Under the pieces are notes generated by a model, which was not told the origin of the DNA, ran no database searches, and was given only the letters and a program-made list of their open reading frames with translations. From Stratiolaelaps scimitus (Eukaryota; Arthropoda; Arachnida; Mesostigmata; Laelapidae), in NCBI GenBank assembly GCA_019614645.1, contig JABWDB010000008.1, positions 3,472,001-3,536,000 on the forward strand: a DNA stretch of 64,000 bases. The letters run 5' to 3'. The translations under genes were made by a program, and so were the position numbers. Shown piece after piece: positions 37,249-51,600 of this stretch (the first letter of the stretch is position 1; each line of letters opens with the position of its first letter).

Positions 37249-40200
37249 GGACAGATTTTCTATGCGCTTAGAAACAGATACGAATCCGGGCGGTGTAGTT
37301 CAAATGAACGCCTAGTAAAATAGAGTCAAGTTGGTGACGTATGCAAAACAAGAGACACTTTTAAGCACTCCGTGCTTCGCCCCACAGTCGCGAGGGCGTG
37401 GTTCCATGCAATCGCTCTGTACAGTGCGCTTTGTTTCTTTTCATTTTGCCTTGACTGACGATCGTAGCTTCACATGTTTAAGTAACAGAGCGAATATCGA
37501 TCGAACGAGGTCATCGTATTTGTGGGACCAGGAACAGCGTCGCTTGTGGCTGGCGATGCCACGGAACCAATGGTAGAAACGCTCAACGTGAATCTGTACG
37601 TGTACGAGGATGGACGCCAACAGGACAAGTAAGCAAGATGAGTAGAATAGTCCTTGTCGCCGGACCTGCTTTTTTCATTGCTGTGTGCCTCGATATTCTT
37701 CCGTCAATACCCTATGACAACCTCATTGATCATTTGCCTTCGAAACAGTGGCTAACCATACAGCCACTAATAATGGCATCATGTCTTCAGACGAAAATGT
37801 GATGTGTTCTGTTGTTGACTCGTTGCAAATGAATTGCCTTAAATGCCTGCCACAACATGAGCGGTTTAAGAAAAAAAACGAGTGTCGGCTTTTAAATATT
37901 AATTATAACCACATATATGTGATATATGGACGATTATCATGTACGATGTCCAATCGCTCCACCGATACGGCCCCCGTGTCGAGCATCGAGCAGCAAGAAA
38001 CTTACGCTAAATTGCTTTGCTCAACCTGATCGACCGATTAGTTGGTATCGCCGAGCTTGTGCTGCTGTTGCAATTGCTGCTTCTAACGACTCGAGACAAT
38101 GACAAATCGGGGAAGAGCGCTCAATTTCGTTCATGATCAACTGATCCCACTTCGTCTCCCTCCTCTCTGTCAGGGATATTGCTATCAGAGAGACATTGTT
38201 GCAAGCGTTTTTTACCTCGTTCGGGACGTTTCAACATTTTGTTGCGTTCAAGTCGGCTCGATCGTGGCGGCTGTCTCCTCTGGCCAAGGCTGAACAAGGA
38301 AGGCTCAATCTGGTGTTCCCCTCGTCATATCCACTCGAGTTGATTTATGAGCGTTCGGCCGTCGAGTCCTCACTCGAAGGCGTTGAAAGAAAGAAAGGTT
38401 AAACAAGGCGGCCTGTTGTAGGCCTGTGCCACGATCCGCCTCATGTGCGGGAGTGCCGAACGTCGAGATGACGAAACTTCGAAAGTCGGGGCCATATTTG
38501 ACCTATTTGACCGTCGTCCTGAAAAAACTCGTCTCGACCCGGCCTCAAAGAGTTGGCCCAATATGTCGTCGATGCTGTTCTCGGCCCGTGCATTCGCTCT
38601 GTCGTCTGTAGAGAGACGACATGAGGCCGCAAGCACCTAAAGGCCTCATCCAAACGATTCGTGCGTTTTGACGACGTGGTGATGCCGTTTCTGCGTGGGG
38701 CAGGAGAAAGAGCGTGTGGCTAGACAGTCGTTGGGATTTTCCTCCAAGTTTTACAAATTGGGAGAATTGTTCAAATCGAGCAATTTTGGCTTCGTCGTCG
38801 TCGTCTCTATTCAGCAGCTGGCGTTTTTTTTTCGATTTGGCCAGTATAATTCAGCTCGACATAGCCTGACTGGTATATCACTGTAGTAGTCATACGCCAA
38901 TCTGTTGCTCACGAGTGAGCGGAGCTCGCGGCAGCGTTGGGCGGACGCTGTCGTTGGTATTAGCTGATAGCAATTCTGTCTATCTCTTGGGATCGCGCGG
39001 CTAGAATAAGGGCAATGATATCTGGGTGCACCATAAACATGTGGGCCATATGTTACCGTTTTTTTTTCAGTGATGCCCGTTGTCTCGCATTAACTATTTG
39101 ATTTACCGGAGTTCGTTTTTGAAATGTCAGTTTAAGTCGAATGTGTCGTTTCCGACGCTGGTGTCGTTCGTGTAACTGCCACCCTGACCATGGAGGACTT
39201 ATCGATTCAAGCGCCTTTCACATGCACAACACCCTTTCGAAATGTCCATCCAGCACCATTATGTCCTATGGCGAATGATGTGCTGACCAATTGTCCAGAT
39301 CAATTAGGAACGTATAATTTCAACCGTATGTCATAATCTGAAGGCATCTGAATGCAAATCATCTATCCTCCCCGAAAGATTACTAACCACGCAACGGAAC
39401 GAACGGAAAGACCACCATCGCAATTGGCCCACTATTACCACACATCGTTATAAAATACATATTCAGATGAAGGTGCCCCTTTAGGGTAAATCGATTCGGT
39501 CTCGACACGGACCGTGAGGAAACAATGATCGAATTTGATGCGTTTTCGAGAGAGCAAGTTTGCGTGTCTCTTTTTTTTTTACTTCTGACAGCCAGGCTAA
39601 CATTTTCTGAAGTCGGTCGTCGGGGACAACCCACCAGACCGATGTGACCTGGACGCTCTGGTCCGTATCTTAGCTCCGACCTAATAGCATGACCATAGGC
39701 AACACACGGGGCCGCACACACATCCATTGGATCCATTTGAGCAAACTGATTAACTGAACAAATGAATACGAGTAATGCGCAATTCATGTTTATCATCGAT
39801 CAATTAGCGTCTAACACAGCCAATCAGCCACTTATGATTTATTCTCGTCTTACGTTGGGTGTTCAAACATGAATAATATAACAATACACAATGCATCTAA
39901 ACATTGTTAAAATGATCGGAACATTGTTAAATGACAATGCCAATCATCATGTTTCCGTGTCATCGTTCTACCACTATTGAGCTCGGTGGTGTATCGTCGA
40001 AGTATGGCGATCGCAATATTGCATGACATGAAAATCCAATCAAATTTGCCTCATTCAGTCAGGCAGATTGAGCATTTACCATCTCTTGCCATCCCATGCA
40101 TACTACTGATGTGAATACGCCGGCAAGCGACCAGCATCGGATCATTTGCGGTGTGTGTATTAACTTAGCTAGCAGTTGCGAGGACGTAATGACACTTTGG

Positions 40201-40467
40201 TGCCATCCTGAACAAAATACATGTTTTATCTTTAAGCTAGTGCATGCGACAAGCTTCAAAACGGGACATAATTTGTGTTTTTAGATGATTTTGTTTTCAT
40301 TTATTTTCTATCAAGTCCACTAAAAGATAAAGGGACACTCCTGCTTTCAGACCGAACGGATATTTCGTCAGGGGGTGCTGCCTCTAGTAAGAGGTGAAGC
40401 TCATTGAGTTCAGTGCGTACATGCGTTTTATATATAATATATATATATTCTAGATATATATTTTTCG

Positions 40468-40580
40468 CTGCTACTGCGGGGGAGAAACCAGCCAGGTCAT
40501 TCTTACTGCAACGCCTGCAATCATTTGATGGGCATAGAGGAAACGAAGAGATCGTTTGTTTAAATATGTTCATAGACGAC
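40468..40580 (+). mobile_element. LINE-like retrotransposon 3' fragment, copy 3
   Basis: The plus strand reads TAGEKPARSFLLQRLQS, sharing SFLLQRL and flanking pattern with the minus-strand copies at 16.6 and 34.4 kb. It follows an (AT)-rich run and loses similarity after about 35 residues. Confidence 0.35.
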
Positions 40581-40703
40581 GATTGTAACCCTATTGTTAC
40601 TTTGAAATCAATCGAGTAACTAGTTAAGCACTGTGAAACTGCAGTTCCTTTAGTAAACCAATAAAACCTTCAATTCTGTATATATATATATATAATGTAG
40701 ATG

Positions 40704-40763
40704 GCGCCAAGGGTAGTCACCATCATATATATATATATATATGATGGTGACTACCCTTGGCGC
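40704..40763. repeat. Perfect 60-bp palindrome
   Basis: 30-bp arms with no loop: the left arm starts GCGCCAAGGGTAGTCACC and runs into (AT)n at the axis (40733/40734); the right arm is its exact reverse complement. The outer 20 bp of each arm are complex sequence, so this is not just an AT run. Confidence 0.97.
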
Positions 40764-42279
40764 GGTTTTTATACAAGGCCCGTCTATATATAGCGTGTTC
40801 ATGCAATATTCGTAAGACGGTCTCAGCACTTGGCTGCGTTCGGCCCTTGTGGCTAGAGTCGAGCTCAACGAACGCCAGTTCGTGGCAGAAGAGGCCTAAG
40901 GAGGATGATTTAATTCGTCTGGGAACAACAATTCCATTTAGGATGGCGCGCAGCGAGGGAGCCGGAGATCTCGTATCGTCTGGCGTACGAAGCCCGCATA
41001 GTGAGTGATTTCACGATTCTAAGCTACTTGTCGACGGGTATGCCTCACAATATTGCCTGGGAGCCGGTGGACTACGAGAGCTATTGCGAAGTCATCTCCT
41101 CGAGAAATTATGATATATCCTAGAGCAGAATGTTCGCTTAAGAAGTTCTTCATCAGTGGCTTTGTAGTGGAATGATGAGAAAGCCCGCGCGCCCGCGAGA
41201 GAGAGATATTAAACTAATTTTATGCAGGTGCCAGCTGCTTTACACATACGGGTACTTGATTTCTATGCAACGAGCATCTGTTGAACAGTGAATATTGCTA
41301 GCATGGCCGGTGGTGTAAGGTGCTCTTAGTGACGTTGGCCATTACGTCTATTCCAGAGCGGGTCGTCGTAGATGCCGCAAATTGATGAGAATACCCTTCC
41401 TAATACTCTTGACTCGGGACATGAATTAATACTAATTAATACTTAACTAGCGAACTATGACTAGCCGGGTGAGAGTGGTCTGGTGAAGAGGTCCACGTAG
41501 TCCACCAGAACGTTACTCCGATAATAAGACACGAAATATACAGTAACGTTGGTCATACTGCCGCATTCAGAATATCTGAGTCGAAATTCGCAGTTGAACT
41601 CTGTGCTAATACTAAGTGTCCGGTGCTCGGTTTGGCTTGATCTTGTCTTATTTCACTATCGTATCTTATCTCATCCTATGACTATATGACAGTACCGTTC
41701 GGTAGAAGTGATGCTGAAGTTAGCGTTCCAGTTTGCCACCTTCGATTTGATCTTTCAGGACGACCGAAGAGTGTACCATGCCTTAATTTTCGGCAGTGTC
41801 TGTGGTGTGCCTTTGACGCTGATGTGATAATCCTCCGAATAGTTCCATGCTGGGAGCGCCAGGTTGTCTTAAATTATAAACACATGAATACCTACCCATC
41901 TGCATATATCTATATCTTACTGTCTGTTTGACCCAGTAAATCTGGGTGTGAGTGAGCGTACGATGAATTTCGCCACGTCCCTTGCCAGCCGACGCAAGTT
42001 TCTCCGAGCACTCGATCTCGGAGCATTAACCTCACAGCGGCTGTCGGGTCTCTGTCGCTCCCCTCAGCTAAATAAAACAAAATGAAGCAGGTTGATACCC
42101 ATCAGAGTAGCACCATAACTACTCGAGGATATCCCTCTACGCAGTCTCACGTACAGCGGCAATACTGGTAGACGGCTGGTAGAGCGAGGGCTTCACTGAG
42201 GCCACGCGTATCAGCCGCGGAACACGTCGCCGTACGCCCCCTAAACGCCGCCTCAAAAGGTCGCCGTCTGTTTTCCTAC

Positions 42280-43400
42280 CTAACCGACCTGCTAATACTG
42301 CTCGCTGATGCTGTGAGCAGGAGCAGCAGTGGAAGCAACATCAATAACGGCGGCAGTTGCTGCTGCTGCCGCCGCCGCCGCTTGTCTGACCCTCTCTATG
42401 CGTGAATGAGTGTGGCCGTCACAGCCAGCCATAGAGACGCACGCATAGATAGATAATCTGTACCACCGTGGTCGGCTGAAACGCTGATCACAGCTGAGTT
42501 TGTTGGATTGAGTTCAGGGCTACTACTAGCACTGGTAAACTAGCAAAATCCGTTATATCGTTGCCTCCGCCGGGGCCACCGCCGCCGCCGCCGCTACCCG
42601 CCTCTTTCGCCTGAAGCGTGACCGACCCTCTGGCGACCGGTGCGTGTAACCAGTTAAAACGGGGCCAGCTCCTTGCAGTCAGTAGCGCGCGTCCAGTGTC
42701 CGTTGCACTTACTCCGGCTGCACTGACAACGGCAGCAGCAATGGCGTGACTGCTCTAAGCTCGCTGCTGCTAAAACCTCCCTTCGTTGATCGGCTCCATC
42801 ACTTCGAGTCGACTCGGCTGATCCGATACATGTGTTTATCTGGCGCTGCTGCAACTACTGCTGCTATCTGACGGCCCCTCCGCCGCCAGCAGTAGCGGCA
42901 GTAAGGGCAATGACGAACGGCAGGCGCAAATTACCGCGACCAGCGAACGGGAGCTCTCCGGCGTTGTGAGGCAAATAGGCCTGCCTGCCTGCCTGCCTGC
43001 CTGCATGCAAGCCCGTATGCCACAACGAGACCCTGAATGGAGTGTGTGATCCAAGGCCGTCGAAACGCGCGGCGTAGTTCAGCAGAAAACGCGAGCGGCT
43101 TCCGAGACGCGAGCCTTTCCGTGCCTTTGTTCAGTACGTTTTGTTGTTTGTTGCTGTTGTTGCTGATGCTGTTGTTGCTGATGCTGCTGTTGCTGCTGCA
43201 GTAACTGAGCTGTTCAAACGAGCGGGACAATACCCTAAAGAGAGAATCATTTCAGTGACAATAGTTCCTCGTGTTGCCATTATCGGTGGTGATTGTGGCG
43301 GACGTTGATGTCATCGTCGTCCTCGTCGTTGTTGTTGTTCAAAACATGCCTTTGTAGAGCAGTTTTGTCAGCCAGCATTTAACAGTGTATGTCCGCCCGT
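42280..43400. promoter_or_regulatory. G+C-rich block with CTG, GCC and CCTG repeats
   Basis: Contains GCC/GCT triplet runs (42359-42382, 42578-42597), a (CCTG)n tract and CTG/TTG runs. ORFs here are repeat-driven. It resembles a promoter or 5' untranslated exon region; no gene body could be linked to it. Confidence 0.3.
42980..43004. repeat. (CCTG)n tetranucleotide repeat
   Basis: About six tandem CCTG units. Confidence 0.95.
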
Positions 43401-45634
43401 TGCGTTAGACAGCAATCGAGCACAGTCATCATGTGTGATCCTTCTCCTTGAGATCTTCTATGTTGAACTTGATGTCTGCGAGCCAGCTGTACTCGATTCT
43501 GATGATTGACTTGAGGTCAATAGTGATCATCAACAACGGGCAGTCAACGATCAGAGACGCATGATCCACTCTCTGATCGGCACTCGTAGACAAGTCTGAG
43601 CGTATGTGTGGTAGTGTTTATTTGTGTGTTTGGGCGTGCATGCGTTGCTGTGTAGACGATCAATGTGATTCACTTTGTTGTGCTGCGCGAACATATCTAT
43701 CTACCATATCACCTGTATATGCCTGCTGAGTGCTATGCCGGCTGCCACCTGCGCGCTGCCATGCGGATTGATTTGCTCGGTTAGCATGTGTTTATCTGTT
43801 AAATTATTTCAGCCACCCACAGCAGCAGTAGCAGTAGTAGAAGTACATAACGCAATTATTGTAGACGTCCTTATCACGGCTTATGTATATGCATCAAAAG
43901 ATGCGAAACACATGTCCATGATGACACAGCTATGACGTGGCCAAATGTTGGTGTGTTGTCCACATCACACATGACTAAGGAAGTGTCGGCGTACCCCTGC
44001 CGTTGTCAAACCTGTGTGCAATAGGTCTATCATGTGTTCGAGCCAAGCTCACATGACTTCGAAGGACAGTCTAAGTATGTCTCTGGATACACATGTGTAT
44101 ATGTGGTCACCTGAATTCGTGGAACACATCACTATGCACATGACTAACACATGACTAGGTTCAGTTTGTGCATCTACTGTATATGACGACTGGTGAACAA
44201 ACCTGCTCTATGTCAGCGACACCCGTGTTACGCTAGTGGACACCGAAAGAACGTATACGCCTCAACTCGGTGGTATCTTCCCAACGAATATATAAGACAG
44301 GTGGCTGTCCACATAAATTGTCGATTCGTTCATCTCTCGATAGGTGGGACTCTCCAGATTGCCGTGGTAATAGGGTGGCACAAACGCTTAAAATGTTTGC
44401 CGTTCGTATATTATTGTCAAAGCCTTTGTATGAATACATGATGTAGATAAATACATGATGTGCCATGGTGGCAGATAAACCATGTGACTTGTATCGACAC
44501 CGCATAAGTGGACTCTCTTCCATGCAGTGTTAGAAAGTGAACGATCTCATCCGGTTGTGTCCGCCGTGGGAGATGATTCGGCAGAGCCTAGTCGTGGGTG
44601 GGTCATACACCTTCGGATTAATTAATCAGGTTACGAAAACGTCCCTAAATACCTCGCTTATTCGCTCTCCTAATTGGATCGTAAACGTGTGTACGACGCT
44701 AGCTCAGATAATTGAATTATTTTAATATTTGTTTATAATTTTAATATTCAATTAATTCATGTTTATATGGAGACCCCCGAATGAAGTCCAAATGAGGCCA
44801 AAATATGATCTCTCTGCTATTCGACAACACAACACGTGTATGTCCATATATCGTGATTTCGAGCCGAAGTTCTGTTCGTTTTGGCCGATTACCATAGTAC
44901 TTTGCTGTAGCATAAACGTCCAGGTAGAGAGCAGACAAACCCACAATGCAATTTGTTCAGTTCGAACGCCTTGAGCGTAACCCTGTTTTCTGTTCCGATT
45001 CAACGAATATTTGGAATCACAGCGACGACTGCAGCAGCTGACACATAGCTGTCTACAGCCTACGGCAGTAGAACATTAGGAGGGTTGAGCATACCACAGG
45101 CGGCGGTGGCGGCGGCCGGGGGCAACATTCGATTTCCGACTGATTCAGACATGTTCTTCGTTTTGCCTCGAATGCCTGCCCGCGTTACGCGCGAGTGTAC
45201 TGATTGCATGCCACATATGCGCTTCGCTGTGACACGGCAGAACAGTATCCTGATCCGAAGTCGATGATGGACGATTTAATGGACAGGTTTCGTAAAGAAA
45301 CAAAAAGTGCACAGATATATATCGTAACATCAATAATCTGTGTTGCTGAAGAACACGCTTTGCCCTCGTTCGTGAAGCGGACATGCATCGATAACACGTA
45401 ATGCCACCTCGCTATTTCATAGCTGACCCACAGCTTATCGTTTTCCTCAATGCCAGAGAGACCTCGGTATCTCTGTGTGGCAGCACTGCTTCAAGGACCC
45501 GCCATGCCAATGTCATATTGGACTTACCTGAATTTCCTAGCAGCTCAACTACTAAACAAAATGTTTTCATGCTAAATATTGAACGTCCACGGTGCCGCTT
45601 TCGCATTGCTTCGTAAGACGGACCCCTAAATGTA

Positions 45635-45749
45635 ATCGAAGACAGACACATACATGCGTGCTCGGAATCAGTAGAAGAAGAAGAAATAAAAGCACCTCTA
45701 TCACTGCTACTACTGATTCCGAGCACGCATGTATGTGTATGCCTTCGAT
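45635..45749. repeat. Inverted repeat with 40-bp arms, 35-nt loop
   Basis: Arms 45635-45674 and 45710-45749 share CATACATGCGTGCTCGGAATC and its flanks, with only about three mismatches over 40 bp, all near the outer end. A transcript would form a long near-perfect hairpin. Confidence 0.92.
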
Positions 45750-47066
45750 ACAGGTAGAGGATCCGAGAATATGGATGGTAGCTGCGTTTTGTTCGCATGT
45801 TCAGAGATCAGGCATAGCCCTGTATAGTCTGTCCGCGACGCAATCATATCCGACGGCCCACTGATGAATCATAGGATACAGAGAGAGAGAGAGAGGGAGA
45901 GAGAGAGAAAAAGAACGAGCTAAACTTGTCAATGGTGAGCGTAACTGGTTTCTGTTCTGACAACGAGCGCAACTTGTTATTACCACTAATGCCAGCTGGC
46001 AGAAAACGACTGATGTTACCATGCTTGTTGTTGCCGCTCCAGCTGTTGCTACCAGCCATTGTTACTTTTCATCAAGCCGGCAAGGGCTGATGCCGACGGT
46101 GCCATATTAGATCGCGCACAGCGCACTGTCGTCGCACTGTATTTGAATGTGGGGCATAGCCATTGATGTATGTTTATCTATCCATTGCGTGTGTGTGTGT
46201 GCCCGACCGCGCGCGATCTGGCAAAATCGTCGCCAGTTCGATAGTGCATCTATCCGTTATTTTCAACGGCAAACTGCAGTGAAATTGTCGGGTTGACGGA
46301 AACATTTCCGGTTGACCGGGCCCAGTCGACCGATCAGGACCCGCCACCGCCGTCTCAGTTTATGTTGGCTAGCATAGAGTTTCCGGCACATAACTGCAGC
46401 AGTAGCTGCAGCAGCAGCAGCAGCGGCTATGGTGGCAGATCTCGATACGTCGTCCGCGTTCTCCACTCACACAGCTGTTATCCCACCGCCTGGCCCCATG
46501 CTGCTGCTGCTGCTGACAGCGTTCAGCGGTTCACTTTTGGGGTGACGTCAGTTCGTCTGAATGACAGAATGACGAATTCACAGCCGCAGCTACTGTAAAC
46601 GAATTAAGTAGTTGATGAGGCGGCACCTCGATGGCTATTCCGATCGTAGTCAGATTGTTGACATAAATTGCAAGTAACGAACGGCAGCGTCCGACGTCGC
46701 CTCCGGAACACGATCCGACGGAAACTGACTCGGAAGTACAGCGCGACCTGCGTGACCGAAGCAGGTTAAATCGTTTGCTGTCGGCTGTGATATATTAGTC
46801 AGAAGCCTCTGTGTGTGTGTGTGTGTGCCTTTTGTCGAACGCTCGCAGTGAGGCTGATATTCGCGCTGAGATCTTGTCTGAACCATTTCCGATTAGGTAG
46901 ATTCTAGCTCTAGATATCCCCTGATCTGGGTACCTACTCCCGGAGGGAATGACGTGTTGTTGCCGTTTTTGTAATCGGCACCTCGTCAATTCTATCTACA
47001 GAGTGCTCCTATTAGCTGATTAACACAGTCGTCAATACGGTCCCATGGCTCGGATGACAATTATAC

Positions 47067-47076
47067 ATATATATAT

Positions 47077-47114
<38 letters not shown>
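47067..47114. repeat. (AT)n microsatellite
   Basis: 48-bp AT run with a single AA interruption. Confidence 0.95.
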
Positions 47115-48699
47115 CGTACACTACAATATATTACCAACAAGCTCATATTTATTTCGCTTTTAATAGACCGTTGCTGTTGTAAATGTTGACGAAGGCAGTG
47201 CACTGGTCAACTCTGCCAACTGTGACCACCTCTGCGATATAGGGGCAGGTCTAACAGGTAGGAGCGAAGATCGCTTAGGTGGCATAATCTCTATCGTCAG
47301 GTAAATTGGCGATAGCATAGATATGCGCAAGTCCTGCGCATGTCCCTATGTATGTCATATAATGTATAATGTTACGGGCGGTGATGTTGACCTGAAAAGT
47401 CGCTTCGTGCTACTGCTGCTACTGCTGCGGTCGGTTGCATCTCGGTAGTCGTTCGGGGCCATCGTTGTTAGTGATTCGAGTGCAAGAGTGGCGAACATGA
47501 TGCGATCAGATAAGATGAGATTAATAGCTTTTAAAATCACAGCAGAACTGTTGATGGAGGTACGACTGAGACGGGCTATATACGTGTTATAAGATGACAA
47601 ACGTTTACACACCATATATATATATATATATATATACACGCAGATAAACATATCACAAAGCAGTCGATTAATATATGTTCTAATTGTTGTCGTACGGACG
47701 AAGCAGACATTAATTACAAAATGGACTCAACACGTCAGCGCTTCGCTACTACTGTATAATAATATGAACCTATGTGAGTGTCATTAAAAGGTAATTTAGC
47801 CTATAGAACGTGTTAAAAATGAACTCTTCGCGCGGGGATAGTCGCGCCCAAGTTAAGTCGCAAACTCCTTTTTTCTGGAACGAAATGGCCTGTGGTGTCG
47901 TCGCCGTCTTCACAGACCAGCGAAGAATGGCGTTTTTCCTCTAAGACAAACAACGTTAGTAATGCGTATATCATAGAAAACTACATACCATACTGCACGA
48001 AAAGTATTTAGCCAAAATATTTGGTTGGCAATTCTCAAATAGCGATGCGTTCATAATGTAGATATGTCATTATATACATATATATATATATAACATGAGT
48101 TAGCTTTAGCAGTAAGCACCACTGAATGTACTGCTGTGTTAGCTGTTGCCTCGAATTGCGACCCATCTCTGGCTACCTCGAAACTTGAGCAAAATGCATA
48201 TGTGCAAATCGTCGCAATGCTACCATCTGTTATATGGATATACGTATATATATATATATATATATATATTAGCAATACAATTATTCTACGAATGCTGCTT
48301 CGACAGTTAAATAATAGCGTCAACCTGACAGATATGTGCCACATCTTGAATTTGATTTCCTCAAATGATCTCTATGTACTATTTTTATGTTTGTTTTTTA
48401 ACCTGGAAGTGTTGTTATTTAGGCCAGGGTTCGAGACTACTTTCATATTAGTTCAAACCATGCATGTCCTGCGGGGTTCGCGCCGGAGACCCCAGTGCTT
48501 CCAAGTCCTCGGCGCTACCTTCCACGCAATTCCCCTTTACAGATCGAAGGTACATGCATGGTTGTTTTAAGAGGCGGCAATGCTAGGTTAATGACTGCAT
48601 GTGTTTAGGTACGACAATCACTTCCTTATGATCCCCTCCGATGTCCACTGTGTTCAGCGCGACACTTATTATATTCTCTAATCAGCATGGTGCTCCGAC

Positions 48700-51600
48700 C
48701 GGCGTCTGGTCTCCCTTGCTGTTGATTACGTCTTTAAACGCTTTTCCATTGTGTACCGTCCCTGGCGTGGCGTCGCATCCCGCCAACAGGAAGACCGTTT
48801 CCACGCATAGGTGACACCGTGTTAGGTATGTGACACTATGAGGCAGGTCTCGACTGGAAAATCGGCTGGCTTACTCATTAGCAGCCGGCGAGCTCTCTAA
48901 GGATGACAGTGGCCTTTAGAAGCACGGCCTCTATCTCTCCCATTCTCCTTCTTTAGCTCGATGGAGCTCCGCATGAGCACGCACCTCGGGAACTAGCGGA
49001 AAACGACATCGCAGAAAACGAGACTGCCACTCGGCCCCGCGGGGCTGCCTACGCTAAGGCTGTGTCGCGATAGCCTCCGGCAAAATGAGCCTCTTGCTCT
49101 GCAATATTTAAACCGCGACAGGGGACCTGCATGGGAGCACCAGTAACGCAAACGAGATAGGCAGAGCCAGCTGCCTGGGACCCTCCTATCTCTGACGGTG
49201 TCTGCCTTTCTCTCTCGTGCTCTCCCATGCCTTTACATAGTCTCTGTACGAAGCCAAACTGTGGCGTTGCTGTGCTATGCAGATGTCGCTGAGCACGGAC
49301 GAGAACAAGGGCCGGACATATGTGTACATTTGTACAGTGCTACCGGCGTTCCGCCTGCCGGTTGGTCCCCCGGGGGGCGGCGATGGCCGATAGCAGGAGA
49401 CTCTGATTTTGCCGAATTCTACATAACACTCCTCATTAGCCTGCTCCGTGTCCTTTCGGTCGTTCTGAGTCCTGCTGCACACGAATGAAACTCAAGTGAA
49501 TCCGAGGCCAACCGCGGAGAATTCGTTTAATCTAGAAAAAAGCACGTCTCATCCTTAACATCGCGCACTATAGTTTAGCTGTGTAATTAGCGCCGAACGT
49601 AATGCGTAACGGTTATGGGGATTGCCCGGCGCGCTTTTCTTCGTAATGAAAAAGAAGTTTCATTAGAGATTTGCCAGAAGCTCTACATTTACTTTTTTTT
49701 AATGTGAGTCGTATATTGAAATTTATGTCTCGAATGTAAGTACAACTCTCGTGAGCGTAGCCATGTCTTTGAAGCATAACCGGCATCGTATGCGCAAGTA
49801 CCACCGAGTAAAATGCATACAAGGCAAGCCAACTTCGTCGAAACATGGAGTATCACAAGTAAGGTTTGCATAGGGAACAACATGTCCTTCACGGTTCGTC
49901 GCAAGGTTAAACTTTGCTTGGTGCTGCCGTGCAAATGGATGACGAGAAGAAACAGGAACATAGAGGATTCGCCGCCGAGCGCCCGATTCGTATTATTTAT
50001 TGCCTGTGAGCTAACTTTACTACTCAAGAAATTAGCGACAGGCAAAAGAACTGGCATGTTATCGTGCACAGACACGAGGACGTGTATGTCTAGGGATGAA
50101 CATCTATTACTGGTACGCGTAGGCACTTGGGAAGTACGCCGGATATATACAGAGGGAGAAGGCGAAGCGGAGGGAGAGAGCGAGAGAGAGATAGAGGTAG
50201 AAGGCAGCTCAGAGGAATACCCTATTTTATTACATTTGTTCGCAATTACTCGCCTCGCTATCGGCGGCGGCGGCGGCGGCGGAAGGATCACGCCGCTATA
50301 AATAACGATCTCGAAGGCCGAAGGAAAGGAGAAACGCGACATAGCCAAAGTAATAGAGAGAGATTTCGAGTCTCTACAATGGAGAGAGAGAGAGAGAGAT
50401 CCGAAGGGTGTATGCGCGTTCGCCGTACGGGATACGTTCGTGGGAGCTGATGCTGAGGCTTCCTTCAACCCCGCCTCACCGGGCGATGTAGACCCGTCGG
50501 GACTGAACCCTGTGCGGGGTTGTATAGTGACGTGCCGCGACACACTTGATAGTATTGGGTCTGTCAATATGCTTTTTGGCGTTCGTTGTTTAAAAGCAAC
50601 GCGCGCTTTCCCTTCGGCGCGTATGGCTTCGGCTGTTAACTGTTTATTTCTTTAGATAGAACGGTCTTTCTGGTATCATTTTTGGCGACACTTCTGCGCC
50701 ATTGTCCTTCAGTGTTATTTTGACGCAAATTGCTCTCGAATATGGAGAAGACTTTTGAACGTCATTAACATGAGATCCTCTACCGTTTCCAAGGAGGACT
50801 TAATGCTGCACAAACAGCTTATATGATTTGCCAAGTGTATGGAGCTGACGTCCTAAAAAAAAACGCATATTGCAAAAATAGTTTGCGCGTTCTACTGCAG
50901 GAGATACACCGGCTTAGCAGATAAACCGCTCTCTGGTCGTTACATTATTGAATAAGTTTTACGAAGCGGTCAGAAAACTGGCTTCTCATTTTAGGCAAAA
51001 TAGATTTTTCACTGACGCAATATTAGACGGAACTTGCGCGCGAGCAGGCAGCAGTGCGAGAAAGAATCCACCGGGAGCGTTCTACCACCACAACCACCAC
51101 AAGTAGCACTGGTAGTAGCAGCGTAAGCAGAAGGGCATTGAACCACATATGAAGGGTAGAGCTGTGTACGGCGGACGTAGGGGACGGACGAACGTTCCCC
51201 GCCTCGAGTAGATGGACTACGGTGGCGGTCCACTAGCGACTACGCAGCAGTCGCTGCGTAGTTGTCCCCATCCCAGCTGTAATAGAAGTGACGCCTGCCC
51301 TACTCTGGCTGCGACCTCCTCAGGCTTCGGCCACTTTTCGTCACTATCGCGAAAGGTTCTGCCTTTTCGGCGGTAGGAGACAGCGGGGTGGAGTCTTTAA
51401 GGGCACCAGTTACCTCGGCTGGCTGGCTCGCTGTTATGAGGCGCCGTTGGTAGGCGCCACCCGTCTAGCAGGCGAGTCTCGGTAGGCGATCTTCCTGTTT
51501 GGCCTGCAGGGATATTGCAGTGGTCGCCATTGTTGCTGATGCTGCTGTGGATGCTATTGCTATTCCAGCGAAAGCGTACGTCGCACATGATAGGGAGAGG

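Larger units (their letters stand above)
33000..42200. other. Gene-poor stretch
   Basis: No gene supported. Holds two LINE-like fragments, a tRNA-like segment, a (CT)14 run, a perfect 60-bp palindrome and several mixed-frame open stretches (for example 38370-38650, open in three frames) without recognisable products. Confidence 0.45.
43400..48700. other. Gene-poor stretch
   Basis: No gene supported. Holds a long-armed hairpin (45.6 kb), CAG/CTG-rich sequence at 46390-46520, an (AT)n block at 47067-47114 and a second at 48245-48269. Confidence 0.45.

Noticed and set aside
49689..50567. Minus-strand ORF of 292 codons
   Set aside because: Stop-free because of (GA)n, (GGC)n and other low-complexity tracts; Ser/Pro-rich with no domain, and overlapped by other open frames on the opposite strand.
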